Below, one piece after another: positions 26,401 to 38,988 of a DNA stretch of 64,000 nt. This stretch comes from Miscanthus floridulus. Lineage: Eukaryota; Streptophyta; Magnoliopsida; Poales; Poaceae. The stretch covers positions 40,246,914-40,310,913 of the forward strand of contig NC_089593.1 of the NCBI RefSeq assembly GCF_019320115.1. The letters are read 5' to 3'. The position numbers were made by a program, and so were the translations under genes. Position 1 is the first letter of the stretch; each line of letters opens with the position of its first letter. The notes below the pieces were generated by a model. It saw nothing but the letters and a program-made list of their open reading frames with translations. It was not told where the DNA came from and ran no database searches.

Positions 26401-29253
26401 ACTAATACTAACACTATATCCAAACGGACCGAAATGAGATTCCACTTGAGCCTTGTCACCTAGGAGTTCTATCAGGTGTGGTCAAAATGATTTCCGAGCC
26501 TTGTTTGGAACAAATCGTGCACCTATCTTGCACTAATACTAACACTATCTCCAAACGGATCGAAATAAGATTCCACTTGAGCCTCGTCACCTAGGAGTAC
26601 CATCGGGTGCGTCCAAAATGAGTTCTGAGCCTGTGGTATGTTTGGCATAGACCGTGCACCTATCTTGCACTAATACTAACACTATATCCAAACGGACCAA
26701 AATGAGATTCCACTTGAGCCTTGTCACCTAGGAGTTCTATCGGGTGCGGTCAAAATGATTTTCCGTTCCTTGTTTGGAACAAACCATGCACCTATCTTGC
26801 ACTAATACTAACACTATCTCCAAACGGACCGAAACAAGATTCCACTTGAGCCTCGTCAACTAAGAGTTCCATCGGGTGCTTCCGAAATGATTTCCAAGAC
26901 TTGTTTGGCACAAACCGTGCACCTACCTTGCACTGATACTAACACTATCTCCAAACGGACCGAAACAAGATTCCACTTGAGCCTCGTCACCGAGGAGTAC
27001 CATCGGGTGCGTCCAAAACGATTTCTGATCCTATGGTACGTTTGGCACAAACCGTGCACCTTTCTTGCACTAATACTAACACTATCTCCAAACGGACCGA
27101 AATAAGATTCCACTTGAGCCTCATCACCTAGGAGTTCCATCGGGTGCTTCCGAAATGATTTCCAAGCCTTGTTTGGCACAAACCGTGCATCTATCTTGCA
27201 CTAATACTAACACTATATCCAAACAAACCAAAACAAGATTTCACTTGAGCCTCGTCACCAAGGAGTTCTATCGGGTGCGGTCAAAATGATTTCCAAGACT
27301 TGTTTGGCACAAACCGTGCACCTATCTTGCACTGATACTAACACTATCTCCAAACAGAATAAACAAGATTCCACTTGAGCATCGTCACCTAGGAGTACCA
27401 TCGGGTGCATCCAAAACGAGTTCTGAGCCTGTGGTACATTTGGCACAAACCATGCACCTATCTTGCACTAATACTAACACTTTATCCAAACGAACCGAAA
27501 CGAGATTCCAGTTGAGCCTCGTCACCTAGGAGTTCTATCAGGTGCGGTCAAAATGATTTCCGAGCCTTGTTTGGAACAAATCGTGCACCTATCTTGCACT
27601 AATACTAACACTATCTCCAAATGGACCGAAATGAGATTCCACTTGAGCCTCGTCACCAAGGAGTTCTATCGGGTGAGGTCAAAATGATTTCCGAGCCTTA
27701 TTTGGCACAAACCGTGCTCCTATCTTGCACTGATACTAACACTATCTCCAAATGGACCAAAACAAGATTCCACTTGAGCCTCGTCACCTAGGAGTACCAT
27801 CGGGTGCATGCAAAACGATTTCTGAGCATATGGCACATTTGGCACAAACCGTGCACCTATCTTGAACTAATACTAACACTATATCCAAACGGACCGAAAC
27901 AAGATTCCACTTGAGCCTTGTCACCTAGGAGTACCATCGGGTGCGTCCAAAACGATTTCTAAGCCAATGGTATGTTTGGCACAAACCGTGCACCTATCTT
28001 GCACTAATACTAACTCTATATCCAAACGGACCGAAATGAGATTCCACTTGAGCCTCATCATCGAGGTGTTCTATCGGGTGTGGTCAAAATGATTTCTGAT
28101 CCTTGTTTGGAACAAACCGTGCGCCTGTCTTGCACTAATGCTAACACTATCTCCAAACAGACTGAAACAAGATTCCACTTGAGCCTCGTCAACTAGGAGT
28201 TCCAACGGGTGCTTCCAAAATGATTTCCAAGACTTGTTTGGCACAAACCGTGCACCTATCTTGCACTGATACTAACACTATCTCTAAACGGACTGAAACA
28301 AGATTCCACTTGAGCCTCGTCACCTAGGAGTACCATCGGGTGCGTTCAAAACAATTTCTGATCCTATGGTACGTTTGGCACAAACCGTGCACCTATCTTG
28401 CACTAATACTAACACTATATCCAAACGGACCGAAACAAGATTCCACTTGAGCCTCGTCACCAAGGAGTTATATCAGGTGTGGTCAAAATGATTTCCGAGC
28501 CTTGTTTGGAACAAATCGTGCACCTATCTTGCACTAATACTAACACTATCTCCAAACGGACCAAAATAAGATTCCACTTGAGCCTCATCACCTAGGAGTT
28601 CCATCGGGTGCTTCCGAAATGATTTCCGAGCCTTGTTTGGCACAAACCGTGCACCTATCTTGCACTAATACTAACACTATATCCAAACAGACCGAAACGA
28701 GATTCCACTTGAGCCTCATCACCTAGGAGTTCTATCGGGTGTGGTCAAAATGATTTCCGAGCCTTGTTTGGAACAAACCATGCTCCTATCTTGCACCAAT
28801 ACTAACACTATCTCCAAACGGACCAAAATAAGATTCCACTTGAGCCTCATCACCTAGGAGTTCCATCGGGTGCTTTTGAAATGATTTCCAAGCCTTATTT
28901 GGCACAAACCGTGCACCTATCTTGCACTGATGCTAACACTATCTCCAAACGGACCGAAACAAGATTCCACTTGAGCCTCGTCACCTAGGAGTACCATCAG
29001 GTGCGTCCAAAACGAGTTCTGAGCCTGTGGTACATTTGGCATAGACCGTGCACCTATCTTGCACTAATACTAACACTATATCCAAATGGACCAAAACGAG
29101 ATTCCACTTGAGCCTCGTCATCGAGGTGTTCTATCGGGTGTGGTCAAAATGATTTTTGATCCTTGTTTGGAACAAACCGTGCACCTGTCTTGCACTAATA
29201 CTAACACTATCTCCAAACGGACCAAAACAAGATTCCACTTGAGCCTCGTCAAC
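23401..29253. repeat. 5,853-bp tandem duplication, copy 2 (44 monomers)
   Basis: The copy is near-identical to 17,548-23,400. I noted only a few base differences: AACACTATAACC for AACACAATAACC, CCGTGCGCC for CCATGCGCC near 26,120, and ATCAGGTGCG for ATCGGGTGCG near 28,998. Private variants such as TACATTTGGCATAG (23,180 and 29,033) and GATTTTTGATCC (23,300 and 29,153) are shared only by the two copies. Its right end joins to the AACGGGTGCTTCC sequence seen at 14,530. Confidence 0.9.
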
Positions 29254-29897
29254 TAGGAGTTCCAACGGGTGCTTCCAAAATGATTTCCAAGACTTGTTTG
29301 GCACAAACCGTGCACCTATCTTGCACTGATACTAACACTATCTCTAAACGGACTGAAACAAGATTCCACTTGAGCCTCGTCACCTAGGAGTACCATCGGG
29401 TGCGTCCAAAACGATTTCTGATCCTATGGTACGTTTGGAACAAACCGTGCACCTATCTTGCACTAATACTAACACTATATCCAAACGGATCGAAACGAGA
29501 TTCCACTTGAGCCTCGTCACCTAGGAGTACCATCGGGTGCGTCCAAAATGAGTTCTGAGCCTGTGGTACATTTGGCACAAACCATGCACCTATCTTGCAC
29601 TAATACTAACACTATATCCAAACGGACCGAAACGAGATTCCACTTGAGCCTCATCACCTAGGAGTTCTATCGGGTGCGGTCAAAATGATTTCCGAGCCTT
29701 GTTTGGAACAAACCATGCACCTATCTTGCACCAATACTAACACTCTCTCCAAACGGACCAAAATAAGATTCCACTTGAACCTCATCACCTAGGAGTTCCA
29801 TCGGGTGCTTTTGAAATGATTTCCGAGCCTTATTTAGCATAAACCGTGCACCTATCTTGCACTGATGCTAACACTATCTCCAAACGGACCAAAATAA

Positions 29898-29993
29898 GAT
29901 TCCACTTGAGCCTCATCACCTAGGGGTTCCATCGGGTGCTTCTGAAATGATTTCCGAGCCTTATTTGGCACAAACCCAAATGGATCGAAATGA
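29898..29993 (+). repeat. 96-bp truncated monomer, copy 4
   Basis: It has the same junction as the copy at 15,165, displaced by exactly 14,733 bp. It reappears because the 12.96-17.4 kb segment recurs at 27.7-32.1 kb. Confidence 0.92.
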
Positions 29994-30261
29994 GATTCCA
30001 CTTGAGCCTCGTCACCAAGGAGTTCTATCGGGTGAGGTCAAAATGATTTCCGAGCCTTATTTGGCACAAACCGTGCTCCTATCTTGCACTGATACTAACA
30101 CTATCTCCAAATGGACCAAAACAAGATTCCACTTGAGCCTCGTCACCTAGGAGTACCATCGGGTGCATGTAAAACGATTTCTGAGCATATGGCACGTTTG
30201 GCACAAACCGTGCACCTATCTTGAACTAATACTAACACTATATCCAAATGGACCGAAACAA

Positions 30262-30359
30262 GATTCCACTTGAGCCTTGTCACCTAGGAGTACCATCGGG
30301 TGCGTCCAAAACGATTTCTGAGCCTAATACTAACACTATATCCAAACGGACCGAAATGA
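30262..30359 (+). repeat. 98-bp truncated class C monomer
   Basis: The spacing is 98 where the colinear copy near 15,568 has 137. The text runs TTTCTGAGCCTAATACTAAC; 39 bases (TATGGTATG through CTTGCAC) are lost between short CTA-like matches. It shifts the offset to the older copy from 14,733 to 14,694. I see it only once, so it is younger than the 14.7-kb duplication. Confidence 0.9.
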
Positions 30360-32086
30360 GATTCCACTTGAGCCTCGTCACCTTGGAGTTCTATCGAGTG
30401 AGGTCAAAATGATTTCCGAGCCTTGTTTGGAACAAATCGTGCACCTATCTTGCACTAATACTAACACTATCTCCAAACGGACCGAAATAAGATTCCACTT
30501 GAGCCTCATCACCTAGGAGTTCCATCGGGTCCTTCTGAAATGATTTCCGAGCCTTGTTTGGCACAAACCGTGCACCTATCTAGCACTGATACTAACACTA
30601 TCTCCAAACAGACCGAAAAAAGATTCCACTTGAGCCTCGTCACCTAGGAGTACCATCGGGTGCGTCCAAAATGATTTCTGAGCCCATGGTACGTTTGGCA
30701 CAAACCGTGCACCTATCTTGCACTAATTCTAACTCTATATCCAAACGGATAGAAACAAGATTCCACTTGAGCCTCATCACCTAGGAGTTCTATCGAGTGA
30801 GGTCAAAATGATTTTTGAGCCCTGTTTGGAACAAACCGTGCACCTATCTTGCACTAATACTAACACTATAACCAAATGGACTAAAACAAGATTCCACTTG
30901 AGCCTCATCACCTAGGAGTTCCATCGGGTGCTTCCGAAATGATTTCCGAGCCTTGTTTGGCACATACCGTGCACCTATCTTGCACTAATACTAACACTAT
31001 ATCCAAACAGACCGAAACGAGATTCCACTTGAGCCTCATCACCTAGGAGTTCTATCGGGTGCGGTCAAAATGATTTCCGAGCCTTGTTTGGAACAAACCA
31101 TGCTCCTATCTTGCACCAATACTAACACTATCTCCAAACAGACCAAAATAAGATTCCACTTGAGCCTCATCACCTAGGAGTTCCATCGGGTGCTTTTGAA
31201 ATGATTTCCAAGCCTTATTTGGCACAAACCGTGCACCTATCTTGCACTGATGCTAACACTATCTCCAAACGGACCGAAACAAGATTCCACTTGAGCCTCG
31301 TCACCTAGGAGTACCATCGGGTGCGTCCAAAACGAGTTCTGAGCCTGTGGTACGTTTGGCATAGACCGTGCTCCTATCTTGCACTAATACTAACACTATA
31401 TCCAAATGGACCAAAACGAGATTCCACTTGAGCCTCATCATCGAGGTGTTCTATCGGGTGCGGTCAAAATGATTTCTGATCCTTGTTTGGAACAAACCGT
31501 GCGCCTGTCTTGCACTAATACTAACACTATCTCCAAACGGACCGAAACAAGATTCCACTTGAGCCTCGTCAACTAGGAGTTCCAACGGGTGCTTCCAAAA
31601 TGATTTCCAAGACTTGTTTGGCACAAACCGTGCACCTACCTTGCACTGATACTAACACTATCTCCAAACGGACCGAAACAAGATTCCACTTGAGCCTCGT
31701 CACCTAGGAGTACCATCGGGTGCGTTCAAAACAATTTCTGATCCTATGGTACGTTTGGCACAAACCGTGCATCTATCTTGCACTAATACTAACACTATAT
31801 CCAAACGGACCGAAATGAGATTCCACTTGAGCCTTGTCACCTAGGAGTTCTATCAGGTGTGGTCAAAATGATTTCCGAGCCTTGTTTGGAACAAATCGTG
31901 CACCTATCTTGCACTAATACTAACACTATCTCCAAACGGACCGAAATAAGATTCCACTTGAGCCTCATCACCTAGGAGTACCATCGGGTGCGTCCAAAAT
32001 GAGTTCTGAGCCTGTGGTACGTTTGGCATAGACCGTGCACCTATCTTGCACTAATACTAACACTATATCCAAACGGACCAAAATGA

Positions 32087-35000
32087 GATTCCACTTGAGC
32101 CTTGTCACCTAGGAGTTCTATCGGGTGCGGTCAAAATGATTTTCCGTTCCTTGTTTGGAACAAACCATGCACCTGTCTTGCACTAATACTAACACTATCT
32201 CCAAACGGACCGAAACAAGATTCCACTTGAGCCTCATCAACTAAGAGTTCCATCGGGTGCTTCCGAAATGATTTCCAAGCCTTGTTTGGCACAAACCGTG
32301 CATCTATCTTGCACTAATACTAACACTATATCCAAACAAACCAAAACAAGATTTCACTTGAGCCTCGTCACCAAGGAGTTCTATCGGGTGCGGTCAAAAT
32401 GATTTCCAAGACTTGTTTGGCACAAACCGTGCACCTATCTTGCACTGATACTAACACTATCTCCAAACAGAATAAACAAGATTCCACTTGAGCATCGTCA
32501 CCTAGGAGTACCATCGGGTGCATCCAAAACGAGTTCTGAGCCTGTGGTACATTTGGCACAAACCATGCACCTATCTTGCACTAATACTAACACTTTATCC
32601 AAACGAACCGAAACGAGATTCCAGTTGAGCCTCGTCACCTAGGAGTTCTATCAGGTGCGGTCAAAATGATTTCCGAGCCTTGTTTGGAACAAATCGTGCA
32701 CCTATCTTGCACTAATACTAACACTATCTCCAAATGGACCGAAATAAGATTCCACTTGAGCCTCATCACCTAGGAGTTCCATCGGGTGCTTCTGAAATGA
32801 TTTCCGAGCCTTATTTGGCACAAACCGTGCACCTATCTTCCACTGATACTAACACTATCTCCAAACGGACCGAAACAAGATTCCACTTGAGCCTCGTCAC
32901 CTAGGAGTACCATCGGGTGCGTCCAAAACGATTTCTGGGCCTATGGTACATTTGGCACAAACCGTGCACCTATCTTGCACTAATACTAACACTATATCCA
33001 AACGGATCGAAACGAGATTCCACTTGAGCCTCGTCACCAAGGAGTTCTATCGGGTGAGGTCAAAATGATTTTCGAGCCTTGTTTGGAACAAACTGTGCAC
33101 CTATCTTGCACTAATACTAACACTATCTCCAAATGGACCGAAATAAGATTCCACTTAAGCCTAATCACCTAGGAGTTCCATCGGGTGCTTCTAAAATGAT
33201 TTCCGAGTCTTGTTTGGCACAAACCGTGCACCTATATTGCACTAATACTAAAACTATCTCCAAATGGACCAAAACAAGATTCCACTTGAGCCTCGTCACC
33301 TAGGAGTACCATCGGGTGCATGCAAAACAATTTCTGAGCATATGGCACGTTTGGCACAAACCGTGCACCTATCTTGAACTAATACTAACACTATATCCAA
33401 ACGGACCGAAACAAGATTCCACTTGAGCCTCGTCAACTAGGAGTACCATCGGGTGCGTCCAAAATGATTTCTGAGCCTATGGTACGTTTGGCACAAACCG
33501 TGCACCTATCTTGCACTAATACTAACACTATATCCAAACGGACCGAAACAAGATTCCACTTGAGCCTCGTCACCTAGGAGTTCTATCGAGTGAGGTCAAA
33601 ATGATTTCTGAGCCTTGTTTGGAACAAACCATGCACCAATCTTGCACTAATACTAACACTATCTCCAAATGGACTGAAACAAGATTCCACTTGAGCCTCA
33701 TCACCTAGGAGTTCCATCGGGTGCTTCCGAAATGATTTCCAAGCCTTGTTTGGCACAAACCGTGCACCTATCTTGCACTAATACTAACACTATATCCAAA
33801 CGGACCGAAACGAGATTCCACTTGAGCCTCGTCACCTAGGAGTTCTATCGAGTGAGGTCAAAATGATTTCCGAGCCCTGTTTGGAACAAACCGTGCACCT
33901 ATCTTACACTAATACTAACACTATATCCAAATGGACTGAAACAAGATTCCACCTGAGCCTCATCACCTAGGAGTTCCATCGGGTGCTTCCGAAATGATTT
34001 TCGAGCCTTGTTTGGCACAAACCGTGCACCTATCTTGCACTAATACTAACACTATATCCAAATAGACCAAAACGAGATTCCACTTGAGCCTCATCACCTA
34101 GGAGTTCTATTGGGTGCAGTCAAAATGATTTCCGAGCCTTGTTTGGAACAAACCATGCACCTATCTTGCACCAATGCTAACACTATCTCCAAACAGACCA
34201 AAATAAGATTCCACTTGAGCCTCATCACCTAGGAGTTCCATCGGGTGCTTCTGAAATGATTTCCGAGCCTTATTTGGCACAAACCATGCTCCTATCTTGC
34301 ACTGATGCTAACACTATCTCCAAACGGACCGAAACAAGATTCCACTTGAGCCTCGTCACCTAGGAGTACCATCGAGTGTGTCCAAAACGAGTTCTGAGCC
34401 TGTGGTACGTTTGGCATAGACCGTGCACCTATCTTGCACTAATACTAACACTATATCCAAACGGACCAAAACGAGATTCCACTTGAGCCTCGTCACTGAG
34501 GAGTTCTATCAGGTGCGGTCAAAATGATTTCCGATCCTTGTTTGGAACAAACCGTGCAACTATCTTGCACTAATACTAACACTATCTCCAAACGGACCAA
34601 AATAAGATTCCACTTGAGCCTCATCACCTAGGAGTTCCATCGGGTGCTTCCGAAATGATTTCCGAGCCTTGTTTGGCACAAACCGTGCACCTATCTTGCA
34701 CTAATACTAACACTATATCCAAACAGACCGAAACGAGATTCCACTTGAGCCTCATCACCTAGGAGTTCTATCGGGTGCGGTCAAAATGATTTTCGAGCCT
34801 TGTTTGGAACAAACCATGCACCTATCTTGCACCAATACTAACACTATCTCCAAACGGACCAAAATAAGATTCCACTTGAGCCTCATCACCTAGGAGTTCC
34901 ATTGGGTGCTTTTGAAATAATTTCTGAGCATTATTTGGCATAAACCGTGCACCTATCTTGCATTGATGCTAACACTATCTCCAAACGGACCGAAATAAGA

Positions 35001-35135
35001 TTCCACTTGAGCCTCGTCACCTAGGAGTACCATCGGGTGCGTCCAAAATGAGTTCTGAGCCTGTGGTACGTTTGGCATAGACCGTGCACCTATCTTGCAC
35101 TAATACTAACACTATATCCAAACGGACCAAAATGA
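32087..35135. repeat. 25-monomer family unit H1, 3,049 bp (23 monomers)
   Basis: Units H1-H9 are delimited by the B monomer carrying GATTTTCCGTTCC. H1 lacks the A and C monomers that normally follow that B: AACTAAGAGTTCC leads directly to the CCAAGCC monomer, so 268 bp (131+137) present at 17,560-17,830 are missing. It then shows the family order: CAGAATAAACAAG, CTTCCACTG, TATATTGCAC, CATATGGCACG, CACCAATCTTGC, CCACCTGAGCC, GGGTGCAGTC. Confidence 0.87.
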
Positions 35136-38100
35136 GATTCCACTTGAGCCTTGTCACCTAGGAGTTCTATCGGGTGCGGTCAAAATGATTTTCCGTTCCT
35201 TGTTTGGAACAAACCATGCACCTGTCTTGCACTAATACTAACACTATCTCCAAACGGACCGAAACAAGATTCCACTTGAGCCTCATCAACTAAGAGTTCC
35301 ATCGGGTGCTTCCGAAATGATTTCCAAGACTTGTTTGGCACAAACCGTGCACCTACCTTGCACTGATACTAACACTATCTCCAAACGGACCGAAACAAGA
35401 TTCCACTTGAGCCTCGTCACCGAGGAGTACCATCGGGTGCGTCCAAAACGATTTCTGATCCTATGGTACGTTTGGCACAAACCGTGCACCTATCTTGCAC
35501 TAATACTAACACTATCTCCAAACGGACCGAAATAAGATTCCACTTGAGCCTCATCACCTAGGAGTTCCATCGGGTGCTTCCGAAATGATTTCCAAGCCTT
35601 GTTTGGCACAAACCGTGCATCTATCTTGCACTAATACTAACACTATATCCAAACAAACCAAAACAAGATTTCACTTGAGCCTCGTCACCAAGGAGTTCTA
35701 TCGGGTGCGGTCAAAATGATTTCCAAGACTTGTTTGGCACAAACCGTGCACCTATCTTGCACTGATACTAACACTATCTCCAAACAGAATAAACAAGATT
35801 CCACTTGAGCCTCGTCACCTAGGAGTACCATCGGGTGCATCCAAAACGAGTTCTGAGCCTATGGTACATTTGGCACAAACCATGCACCTATCTTGCACTA
35901 ATACTAACACTTTATCCAAACGAACCGAAACGAGATTCCACTTGAGCCTCGTCACCTAGGAGTTCTATCAGGTGCGGTCAAAATGATTTCTGAGCCTTGT
36001 TTGGAACAAATCGTGCACCTATCTTGCACTAATACTAACACTATCTCCAAATGGACCGAAATAAGATTCCACTTGAGCCTCATCACCTAGGAGTTCCATC
36101 GGGTGCTTCTGAAATGATTTCCGAGTCTTGTTTGGCACAAACCGTGCACCTATATTGCACTAATACTAAAACTATCTCCAAATGGACCAAAACAAGATTC
36201 CACTTGAGCCTCGTCACCTAGGAGTACCATCGGGTGCATGCAAAACAATTTCTGAGCATATGGCACGTTTGGCACAAACCGTGCACCTATCTTGAACTAA
36301 TACTAACACTATATCCAAACGGACCGAAACAAGATTCCACTTGAGCCTCGTCAACTAGGAGTACCATCGGGTGCGTCCAAAATGATTTCTGAGCCTATGG
36401 TACGTTTGGCACAAACCGTGCACCTATCTTGCACTAATACTAACACTATATCCAAACGGACCGAAACAAGATTCCACTTGAGCCTCGTCACCTAGGAGTT
36501 CTATCGAGTGAGGTCAAAATGATTTCCGAGCCCTGTTTGGAACAAACCATGCACCAATCTTGCACTAATACTAACACTATCTCCAAATGGACTGAAACAA
36601 GATTCCACTTGAGCCTCATCACCTAGGAGTTCAATCGGGTGCTTCTAAAATGATTTCCGAGTCTTGTTTGGCACAAACCGTGCACCTATATTGCACTAAT
36701 ACTAAAACTATCTCCAAATGGACCAAAACAAGATTCCACTTGAGCCTCGTCACCTAGGAGTACCATCGGGTGCATGCAAAACAATTTCTGAGCATATGGC
36801 ACGTTTGGCACAAACCGTGCACCTATCTTGAACTAATACTAACACTATATCCAAACGGACCGAAACAAGATTGCACTTGAGCCTCGTCAACTAGGAGTAC
36901 CATCGGGTGCGTCCAAAATGATTTCTGAGCCTATGGTACGTTTGGCACAAACCGTGCACCTATCTTGCACTAATACTAACACTATATCCAAACGGACCGA
37001 AACAAGATTCCACTTGAGCCTCGTCACCTAGGAGTTCTATCGAGTGAGGTCAAAATGATTTCCGAGCCCTGTTTGGAACAAACCATGCACCAATCTTGCA
37101 CTAATACTAACACTATCTCCAAATGGACTGAAACAAGATTCCACTTGAGCCTCATCACCTAGGAGTTCCATCGGGTGCTTCCGAAATGATTTCCAAGCCT
37201 TGTTTGGCACAAACCGTGCACCTATCTTGCACTAATACTAACACTATATCCAAACGGACCGAAACGAGATTCCACTTGAGCCTCGTCACCTAGGAGTTCT
37301 ATCGAGTGAGGTCAAAATGATTTCCGAGCCCTGTTTGGAACAAACCGTGCACCTATCTTACACTAATACTAACACTATATCCAAATGGACTGAAACAAGA
37401 TTCCACCTGAGCCTCATCACCTAGGAGTTCCATCGGGTGCTTCCGAAATGATTTTCGAGCCTTGTTTGGCACAAACCATGCACCTATCTTGCACTAATAC
37501 TAACACTATATCCAAATAGACCAAAACGAGATTCCACTTGAGCCTCATCACCTAGGAGTTCTATTGGGTGCAGTCAAAATGATTTCCGAGCCTTGTTTGG
37601 AACAAACCATGCACCTATCTTGCACCAATGCTAACACTATCTCCAAACAGACCAAAATAAGATTCCACTTGAGCCTCATCACCTAGGAGTTCCATCGGGT
37701 GCTTCTAAAATGATTTCCGAGCCTTATTTGGCACAAACCATGCACCTATCTTGCACTGATGCTAACACTACCTCCAAACGGACCGAAACAAGATTCCACT
37801 TGAGCCTCGTCACCTAGGAGTACCATCGAGTGTGTTCAAAACGAGTTCTGAGCCTGTGGTACGTTTGGCATAGACCGTGCACCTATCTTTCACTAATACT
37901 AACACTATATCCAAACGGACCAAAACGAGATTCCACTTGAGCCTCGTCACTGAGGAGTTCTATCAGGTGCGGTCAAAATGATTTCCGATCCTTGTTTGGA
38001 ACAAACCGTGCACCTATCTTGCACTAATACTAACACTATCTCCAAACGGACCGAAACAAGATTCCACTTGAGCCTCGTCAACTAGGAGTTCCATCGGGTG

Positions 38101-38988
38101 CTTCCGAAATGATTTCCAAGACTTGTTTGGCACAAACGGTGCACCTATCTTGCACTGATACTAACACTATCTCCAAACGGACCGAAACAAGATTCCACTT
38201 GAGCCTCGTCACCTAGGAGTACCATCGAGTGTGTCCAAAACGAGTTCTGAGCCTGTGGTACGTTTGGCATAGACCGTGCACCTATCTTGCACTAATACTA
38301 ACACTATATCCAAACGGACCAAAACGAGATTCCACTTGAGCCTCGTCACTGAGGAGTTCTATCAGGTGCGGTCAAAATGATTTCCGATCCTTGTTTGGAA
38401 CAAACCGTGCACCTATCTTGCACTAATACTAACACTATCTCCAAACGGACCAAAATAAGATTCCACTTGAGCCTCATCACCTAGGAGTTCCATCGGGTGC
38501 TTCCGAAATGATTTCCGAGCCTTGTTTGGCACAAACCGTGCACCTATCTTGCACTAATACTAACACTATATCCAAACAGACCGAAACGAGATTCCACTTG
38601 AGCCTCATCACCTAGGAGTTCTATCGGGTGCGGTCAAAATGATTTTCGAGCCTTGTTTGGAACAAACCATGCACCTATCTTGCACCAATACTAACACTAT
38701 CTCCAAACGGACCAAAATAAGATTCCACTTGAGCCTCATCACCTAGGAGTTCCATTGGGTGCTTTTGAAATAATTTCTGAGCATTATTTGGCACAAACCG
38801 TGCACCTATCTTGCATTGATGCTAACACTATCTCCAAACGGACCGAAATAAGATTCCACTTGAGCCTCGTCACCTAGGAGTACCATCGGGTGCGTCCAAA
38901 ATGAGTTCTGAGCCTGTGGTACGTTTGGCATAGACCGTGCACCTATCTTGCACTAATACTAACACTATATCCAAACGGACCAAAATGA
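35136..38988. repeat. 25-monomer family unit H2, 3,853 bp (29 monomers)
   Basis: It is longer than the canonical unit. A four-monomer block is tandemly doubled at 36,065-37,136, and the CGAGTGTGTCC C monomer with its neighbours is doubled around 37,800-38,400. It lacks the CTTCCACTG monomer, since the A at 36,065 goes straight to CGAGTCTTG. The length fits 29 monomers with 9 of class C. Confidence 0.85.
36065..37136. repeat. Tandem duplication of a 536-bp tetramer (A-C-C-B)
   Basis: Monomer starts are 36,065, 36,196, 36,333, 36,470 and then 36,601 onward to 37,137. Each copy holds the TATATTGCAC A monomer, the CATATGGCACG C, the AACTAGGAGTACC C and the CACCAATCTTGC B. The copies differ by TTCAATCGGG (36,631) for TTCCATCGGG and by a few bases. 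4x131 + 12 = 536. Confidence 0.9.

Larger units (their letters stand above)
29254..32086. repeat. Copy of the 14.52-17.39 kb segment
   Basis: It is colinear with 14,521-17,392 at offset 14,733, then at 14,694 after the 39-bp deletion at 30,262-30,359. It carries the 96-bp monomer, GGGTCCTTCTG, TATCTAGCACTG and AATTCTAACTC variants in the same order. It merges into the first 25-monomer-type unit without a visible break. Confidence 0.87.

Noticed and set aside
17543..27179. Repeated 107-codon minus-strand frames as a gene family
   Set aside because: The four frames (17,543, 21,003, 23,396 and 26,856) lie at the same place in duplicated satellite units. Their identity reflects the 3,460- and 5,853-bp duplications, and similar shorter frames are broken by one-base changes without pattern.
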